Below are positions 57,896-64,000 of a stretch of 64,000 bases of DNA, piece after piece (the first letter of the stretch is position 1; each line of letters begins with the position of its first letter). This stretch comes from Albula goreensis (Eukaryota > Chordata > Actinopteri > Albuliformes > Albulidae), in contig CM040763.1 of the NCBI GenBank assembly GCA_022829145.1, positions 6,252,141 through 6,316,140 on the forward strand, written 5' to 3'. A model generated the notes under the pieces. That model saw only the letters and a program-made list of their open reading frames with translations, was not told the origin of the DNA and did no database searches. Position numbers and translations under genes: made by a program.

Positions 57896-59751
57896 AAGAA
57901 TGCAAAAAGACATTCACATAATCTGTCTTGATCAATTGTGTCATTGATTAGAATGCTCATGTTAAAGCACACCATTACACCTGTACTGTCGCAAAGCAGC
58001 GAGCAAAGACCTGTTTCTACAGGGTATTAAAACACTACTCCAGAACAGGTTTGAGAAACTAGAATGACATAAAACTTTGGTACGCCCCGTAAATGCAGTT
58101 GAGGAACCACTCTTGAAACATTAAACTTGTGCTTAAAATATTCCTCAACCTATGGCCATTTGCAAGCCTAAAGCGATGTGAGGCATCATGGGTAATGTGT
58201 GGATAGGACAGGTTTCCTATATTAATGAGAGTGTGAAACTCTGGGCAGTCCCTAGTTTTCTAGCAACATCCAGGCTGTTTGCTACTTTGAGCTTCCATCT
58301 ACTTTGACTGCAGCCTGTTTCCTGTCAACAGAACCCAGGAATCCATTAAAACTTTTACTGTGTGCGAGGGAGAGAGAGAAACAGAGAGAGAGACAGCACG
58401 ATAGAAAGAGCAAAAGAAAAAAAAACTATGAGGAACTTGTCTGACCAAGAGGAAAAGTCCAAGTGTATGGTTCCTATCCAGTAACATTATACCGAACCTG
58501 TTACACCCACTGTAAACACAGTTCATCTGTAATTGAAGACTTGTTGGAGGATATGAACATACGGAATACCAAAAGTGATATCCGTTTCAATAATTCACTT
58601 TTTTATGGCTGGAAAGAGCATTTCTGATATTGAGATTTGTCTATTGTCTATTAATTATTCTATTTTTGCTTAAAGCCTTAATTCCTTGCACTGCACCACA
58701 CACTGAATGCATTTTTTATTTGTCGTTGGAGCAAAGGATAATTCAGAGTCTCGGTATTATCTTTTAGTCCTAACAGAATTATGCATCAGACAGCAGACGT
58801 TCCTCAGAAAGGTAATATTCCTCCAGATTTGCGAGTCATTCTTAATGAACCTACAGATCCACAGTTTTCTGACGAGGACAGGATTTCTGCCAGTGCCTCT
58901 TTTTTTCTTTTCTTTTTTTTTTTTTTTTGAGGAGCTGAGAGAGGGGAAGGTACGCTTGAATATCACAGTTCACTGCTTGTATTGCCGTTTATGAGTCACG
59001 TTTCTTCAGAACAATACTACACTTGACAGCTCGTACAGAAATTCATCACGCTATACTGAATTTTTTCTGCCATGTGTTAATTTATTAACATCCACTCTAT
59101 GCTCTAATGCAATAAATTAGCATATACATTTTTGACCTGGAATCAGAAAGTCATGAATATTCTTCAGGCTGACAATTTTTTTTTCTCTTTTGAGGAAAGG
59201 GATTGTGTGAAGAAAAAAAAACAAACAAACAATGAATGGAGGTAGAAAATATGGTCCAAAAACCTGCAAGGGTCCATTTAAAGGAACAACAGAAGTGAAA
59301 ACACTTACCCCTTTGTTCTCCGGCAGCAAATTGTGAGCCTGTGACACCCTTCACTGCCATTCTAGGAGGATGCAGGCCAGACCTGGGTGAAATGAGTGTC
59401 TTCATTATTTTTTTTAAAGTTTAGAGGCTATATTACAAGAAGCATCTATTTTCACCAGCTCTCAGAACCAAAGTATTCTTTCACATGATCTCCTACTTTG
59501 TGGTATTTCTCTTTCTTTCCTTCTTTCTTTCAGGGACCAGAAAGAGAATTTTCACATTTTTTACAGGTGTGAAAGAATTTCAAATACAAAGGTCGACATT
59601 TGACTGGGGTCTGGTGCAGATCAACATGTGCATCCAGACATTGCTTATTTTTACTGCAATCCTGCAGCTGGTCTGTGCAGCCACTGTGTCGGAGGACTGC
59701 ACATCTGCTTGTGCAGACAAGTCAATATGTGTCATAAGGACAAAGTGGACT
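57896..59751. other. Unique to AT-rich DNA
   Basis: GA-rich tract (58366-58400), T-rich tract (58898-58928) and (TTTC)n (59509-59532). Frames of 67-95 codons lack domains. No gene seen. Confidence 0.5.
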
Positions 59752-59988
59752 ACATCCAATTAAACACAGTCTCTTTAAGAGTATACGCAAATCTATCAGG
59801 ATGGACTTTTGTCTCTCCAAAGCCAAAAGCTATTCTGTTTTAAAGTAGAAATAACATTTTCCAAAGGAAACATGTTTCCTTGTCTCTGATACAATATAAC
59901 ATGCTCAAAGAAAATGATGTTGTAATGTAAAGTCTGTTTTGATTACACTGTCGTTAGGGTGACGGGGTGTTTTGGATGGAATCTAGCC
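59752..59988 (-). mobile_element. Local MITE family, copy D
   Basis: Left terminus CATCCAATTAAACACAGTCTC, then TTTAAGAGTATACGCAAAT. Right half ATGATGTTGTAATGTAAAGTC, then TGTTTTGATT, ending in eroded TTTTGGATGGAATCTAG. The internal AACATTTTCCAAAGGAAACAT is the complement of the copy A centre, so it lies in opposite orientation. Diverged and non-coding. Confidence 0.65.
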
Positions 59989-60373
59989 CACACGAATATT
60001 CATGCAACATGAAAAGCACTTGGAATAAGCAGTACATCCAGGTGTGAGTTTGTACTCCATCAGCCAATAATGGCAGTCAGCAGGCAACTCTGTGCTCCAA
60101 AAATGCTTAGATGCTGTAAACACAGGTACAGTTCACACCTTAAAATATTATTATTTTGAGTTGTTGCACTAGGAAAGCATCCAAAATAAATATGACAATT
60201 TATGAGCTGAAACGTAGAAATTTTTCAGCTGTCCCCATTTCACAGGGAAGAGATTAGTGCTTAAATGCCCAATGAGTCAGTAAGCCACAGCTTCAACTGT
60301 GGTGTGGCTTGGCTCTGCAATGTTCAGTGTTTTCCATCGGGGTTGTACCGGCAGCAACTATAATAAATAAATA

Positions 60374-60376
<3 letters not shown>
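59989..60376. other. Unique DNA
   Basis: No gene or element recognised. Confidence 0.5.

Positions 60377-60406
<30 letters not shown>
60377..60406. repeat. (AT)n microsatellite
   Basis: About 15 AT units, able to form a hairpin. Confidence 0.95.
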
Positions 60407-60410
<4 letters not shown>

Positions 60411-61360
60411 GTGTTTTGATTTACACATATTTGAAGTGTGCCTCACAATGTAAATACAGTATAACAAAGGCAATGCGATCAGCTCATACAGTACCTAGTA
60501 TCAGAGTAGAACAGGTGGAGAGCTACTGCAAATATGTGCTGTCAATAAAATGTAGGCTCTCAAACAACCTGAAATTAAACTTTGGTGCAAATACATTTTT
60601 TGCGAGTAGCATCTTAATTCTTCTGTACACATCAAAAAAGAAATGCAGGGCTGTTTGATCTTCAAGGAGAGATGTTCCAAATATCTTAAAAATGGACTTA
60701 TGGTCTTGATGATTTGTATACTGACAAATCTTTGTCATATTTTAGCAGTACATTCCCTGAAAAGCCAGTTAAAACATTCCTGTGCAGGTGTCAGTCCACT
60801 CAGAAATATATCCAGAATGCCATATGATTTTCTGTCACAAGGAGGACTAAACTTGGAATAATCAAAATCTTTAGCAAAGAAGCTAACTAGCTAGCCACCT
60901 GTGTGCCTAACGTGCAAGCCGTAGCAAACTAAGCTACCACTGGACTAGATGCTTTCAGAGTTATCTTATTTTAAAACTCAGTTATCTAAAGTTTGGGTAT
61001 GAAGTAAGGGTGAAGGACAGGTGGCTTGACACAGAAACGGGCAACAAAAGCACCTGAGCGTAGAGCTCATTAACACAATGGACAAGATCTTTAACGGGAT
61101 GGTAGCTGTGGGGTCCATATAGACACTGAAACGTGTCATAAAAAGACAATGCCATTTTGTGAGACCCATCTGCACACTGGAACAGTTTTTTTAAATTTCT
61201 TTTAATGTTTTTTTTTATCCTTTCTCTCCCATCCTCCCCCCTCGCCCCCAGTAATTGTAATTTGTACATTATGTGGGAAAATAACTTAATTGCCCTCAAA
61301 AAAAAAAAGAAATCTGCAGCTACCAGTCTCAGCTTCATTCCCGGAGTTAATTGATAAATT
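60407..61360. other. AT-rich non-coding DNA
   Basis: No gene recognised; minus frame of 134 codons (60982-61386) has no domain and includes a lysine/phenylalanine-rich low-complexity part. Confidence 0.45.
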
Positions 61361-61364
61361 GATG

Positions 61365-61760
61365 GCCGGAGGGTAAGCAGCGCCATTAAGTTGGGCGTAA
61401 GACAGTGTGCGACACTGGAGCAGCGCTGGAGGGGGATTGGAGCAGCAGAACGAGCACGTTCCTGTCAGGGGTATAATGACAGAGAGTCGTTCCTCCCACG
61501 AGGCGGCAGAGTGCAGGTGGCTGAGAGCACACACCTGCGGTCCCCCCTACCCCCCACACACCCCCACCCAACGTTACGCTACGGCGGCTGTAAAAATCCA
61601 GAGCTCCGACTCTCTGGCAGCGCCGCCGCTGCCTTCCCTCCCCCCCCAAACAAAACAAACAAACAAACAAACAAACAGGTTGCCGCGACAGCAGGCTGCG
61701 GTGGAGATGAAGCTATTTGAGCTTCGAGCGAGGCAATTACGCGGCTGACAGTGAGATGAA
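61365..61760. promoter_or_regulatory. GC- and CpG-rich patch with (AAAC)n
   Basis: CpG-rich patches (61572-61630 and 61680-61745) flank a C-rich tract and an (AAAC)n repeat (61652-61677). Many overlapping frames on both strands are open (up to 113 codons) as expected for GC-rich DNA, none with a domain. Possible small CpG island. Confidence 0.3.
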
Positions 61761-62880
61761 CACATTTGCTCGACACGTGGGTGAACACAGCAGTGCGACG
61801 ACACAGGCAGGATGGGAAGCCTTACCTCAGCACTTTTCCCACCTGAGCGGCTTACACTGTACTCCAAGTTCATGCAAGGATAATCACCACATGCTTAATT
61901 ATCTCATTTTCCAACATGCATGGAAAGAATGCCTAAACTCTACCGACACAAACTACTAAGGACAGATTACAACAGACTTACTGTTACCGTTATTGGAAGG
62001 GGAAGGTTACGTAGGCATTCATAACAACTGAAATAAGGCATTCGTAACACATTAATGAGCGGTGCAGAAACCTTTGTGACAGTTTGCATGCAGCACTTAT
62101 TCAAGAAATAGGTGATTTGTGCCATGCGGAATAGAATATCACAATACAGGACACAGTGTGTCAAAAAAGGTCCAAAAATACAAATACTTTGGTCACCATC
62201 ATGGATCATGATGATCTTATGAATGCTAAAGTGTTATAAAGGCTTATGTTGACTTCTTTAAGGTAGGTGTTATGACATACAAAAGTGCTCTACATTAAAT
62301 CCCCCATGATCTTTTAGGGTCTTATGTAGGCTTCATTTAAGGTGTTCAAAATGCTTACAACAGCCACTCTCCTTCATGCTCAGTCTTATTTATTTGGGTC
62401 CCGTCCGCTGCAGCTAAACTGAAAAGATACAAGAATCTCACCCAATAAAGGAAGTTCTTGAAGTTAAAGGCGACGTGAAATTTTTTGAGTTACCTTAAAG
62501 TCTGACAGCTGTGAGTTTGTGATAAGGCCCTGAACTATCAAAGCACAGCAAAAGACAGAACTGTCAACCTGCCAGGATGGCTGGAAGACACCTGAATCAT
62601 TCAAGTAATGCTCAGAAAAGCATAAAATTAATAAATAAATGCACAGCTTTGTTAACTGTGGCAAATCCATTTCTGAAAATGACAAATAATGATGGTGACA
62701 CGTAATTTATAGCTCAAGGACCTCGAACAAGCAAATAAACAGGCCTTTTCGTTCCACACGTCCGCCTCAATTTGCCTCTCCCACGGTCCGATGCTTTTAA
62801 AAGAAAAGAGGGAAAAAAAGCTGAAAAGCTGAAAATGTATGGCTTCGTTCTGATGTCTCACTCGTTCCAACGCGCCCCCA
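61761..62880. other. Unique DNA, possible eroded dispersed repeat
   Basis: The part at 62000-62360 has several GTTATAAAGGCTTATG / GGTGTTATGACATAC / GGCATTCGTAACAC strings of a kind seen in fish dispersed repeats, but no clear ends could be defined. No gene seen. Confidence 0.35.
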
Positions 62881-62884
62881 ACTC

Positions 62885-62905
62885 CCCCCCACACACACAC
62901 ACACA
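62885..62905. repeat. C run and short (CA)n
   Basis: CCCCCCCC followed by about seven CA units. Confidence 0.9.
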
Positions 62906-64000
62906 ACTCCCTCCCACTCATTGATCGGAGGTGAGGCCTGACACATGCACCCCATTTGCATTTGTCTTGATGTTTAAAAATACGACATGCAAAGGAAAGC
63001 GCCGTTTCTCTTTCTGAGAGCAAAAACCAAAAAACGGATAAAAACTAAAGCATCTTGTTATGTCTTTACCACAACCCCCACACCCCCCGCCCAAAACCTC
63101 CACGTTTTTTCTTTCTTTCTTTCCTAAGGCAGACATTGTCAGTACAAGACTTCAAAACCTGAGTGCCAGAAACTGAACTTCTCTGTAACCGTAACAACAG
63201 GACGCCGCTCCATGAAAGATCGCTCCAACTGCGGCTTGCTGCCTCCACATCACCCAGGCAGCACCTCCAGGTAACAGAAAGATTAAACACAGGCAGGTGC
63301 TCTTGTAAATCCGAGCAGCTTTTGTGAGGGGGTCTTTAAATATTTAAAGTATTAGCACTCAACACAACGATGCGTTGCTTAAAAAACACAAAACTATAAG
63401 CAGGGAATCATTTACTTTTTATTCCAAACAGCCAAATAATGCATATTCTGTGGTTAATAAATTTAGAACACGATATTTCATAGAGAAATAAACTTTCTAG
63501 AAATGACAGATTCTGAAAGCATTTGAAAGAATACAGAAATAAATGTATGAAATTGAAAATTATTTTTATTTGACATATATCTTCCCAAAACTTTGTTGGC
63601 TTGAGATAATTATGAAAGTGCAAATACACAACCTCTTTTGTGCCAATAAGTAACTGAAAATAATTACACATTTATTTTTAAAATCAACAGTAAGTTAATT
63701 CCATGAACATGTATTTGGGCATACAAGAACATACTTGCCCTTTTGCAAAATGATAAAGAACATATGGCTGTGGACACACAAGATGTTTTCTTTTTTCAAA
63801 TATTTTTAAATGTTAATGCTTTACATGTTACTAATGCATATTTATAAGATTTATATTTTGGGAAATAAAGAACTACAGGCAAATAAATATTAAGGCGAAC
63901 ATAATCTTGGCCCCATGTCATATCCAATTAAAATCTCCAGGTAATGACCCCATTTGCATAGAACAGTAAGCTGTACCTACACCAGGGATTTCTAATGGGG
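62906..64000. other. Unique then strongly AT-rich DNA to the window end
   Basis: ATTTGCAT octamers occur at 62954-62961 and 63952-63959. A C-rich stretch lies at 63075-63092 and TTTCTTTC at 63110-63125. From 63330 onward the sequence is AT-rich with an 87-codon minus frame lacking any domain. No gene seen. Confidence 0.5.

Noticed and set aside
60982-61386. 134-codon minus-strand frame
   Set aside because: Includes lysine- and phenylalanine-rich low-complexity parts and no domain.
62000-62360. Dispersed repeat with GTTATAAAGGCTTATG strings
   Set aside because: Looks like a fish repeat, but no termini or inverted arms could be defined by eye, so no element is called.
1-64000. CRISPR arrays, bacterial operons, phage or plasmid features
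   Set aside because: None present; composition and repeat content are those of vertebrate nuclear DNA.

Overview
The window looks like vertebrate nuclear DNA, most likely from a teleost fish. Reasons seen in the sequence: moderately AT-rich composition, very many (CA)n/(GT)n microsatellites and long A or T runs, CpG clusters limited to short patches, no bacterial-type gene packing, and several repeats of types common in fish genomes (a tRNA-derived SINE with the characteristic '...gctctgaataagag...' tail, palindromic 'aaaggttc' MITEs, and MITEs ending in 'tttgacacccctg'). The species and the locus cannot be named from this sequence alone.

No protein-coding gene is supported. The longest open frames are about 100-160 codons, start at arbitrary ATGs, often run through simple repeats or overlap on both strands, and none gives a recognisable protein domain. 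The one protein-like signal is a 16-codon relic of a non-LTR retrotransposon ORF2 C-terminus near 23.93 kb. No tRNA, rRNA, snRNA or known microRNA was recognised. The stretch is therefore read as a gene desert or a very large intron.

Layout. 0-7.3 kb: AT-rich unique DNA with enhancer-like patches (2.4-2.7, 5.2-5.4, 6.6-7.3 kb). 7.4-12.2 kb: a palindromic MITE, a decayed SINE, a CpG-rich patch joined to a dense enhancer-like block (10.0-10.4 kb), further blocks (11.1-11.8 kb) and a second MITE. 13-23.9 kb: many enhancer-like blocks, a 17-bp-spaced triplet of TGAGTCA sites (14.93 kb), a G-rich tract (16.5 kb) and two copies of a local MITE family (17.2, 18.8 kb). 23.9-35 kb: LINE relic, a ~28-bp minisatellite (24.8-25.1 kb), long AT-rich enhancer-like blocks, a possible promoter (31.4-31.6 kb) and a TGACTCA-rich degenerate tandem array (34.0-34.5 kb). 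35-46 kb: mostly featureless, with a CpG island (37.1-37.5 kb) and a compound MITE (43.2-43.6 kb). 46-64 kb: CA-rich arrays (48.9-49.2 kb), a 27-bp minisatellite (50.1 kb), another MITE (51.7 kb), a CpG-rich block (54.1-54.6 kb), several enhancer-like blocks (55.4-57.9 kb), a fifth copy of the local MITE (59.75 kb) and AT-rich DNA to the end.

If the candidate regulatory blocks are real, the window is best explained as part of the cis-regulatory landscape of a developmental gene outside the window, with mobile-element debris and tandem repeats between the blocks. Conservation cannot be seen from one sequence, so every regulatory call is an inference from texture (non-repetitive, motif-dense, mixed-composition DNA). 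No clearly new biological system was found. The most unusual items are the two AP-1-motif tandem arrays and the five-copy local MITE family.
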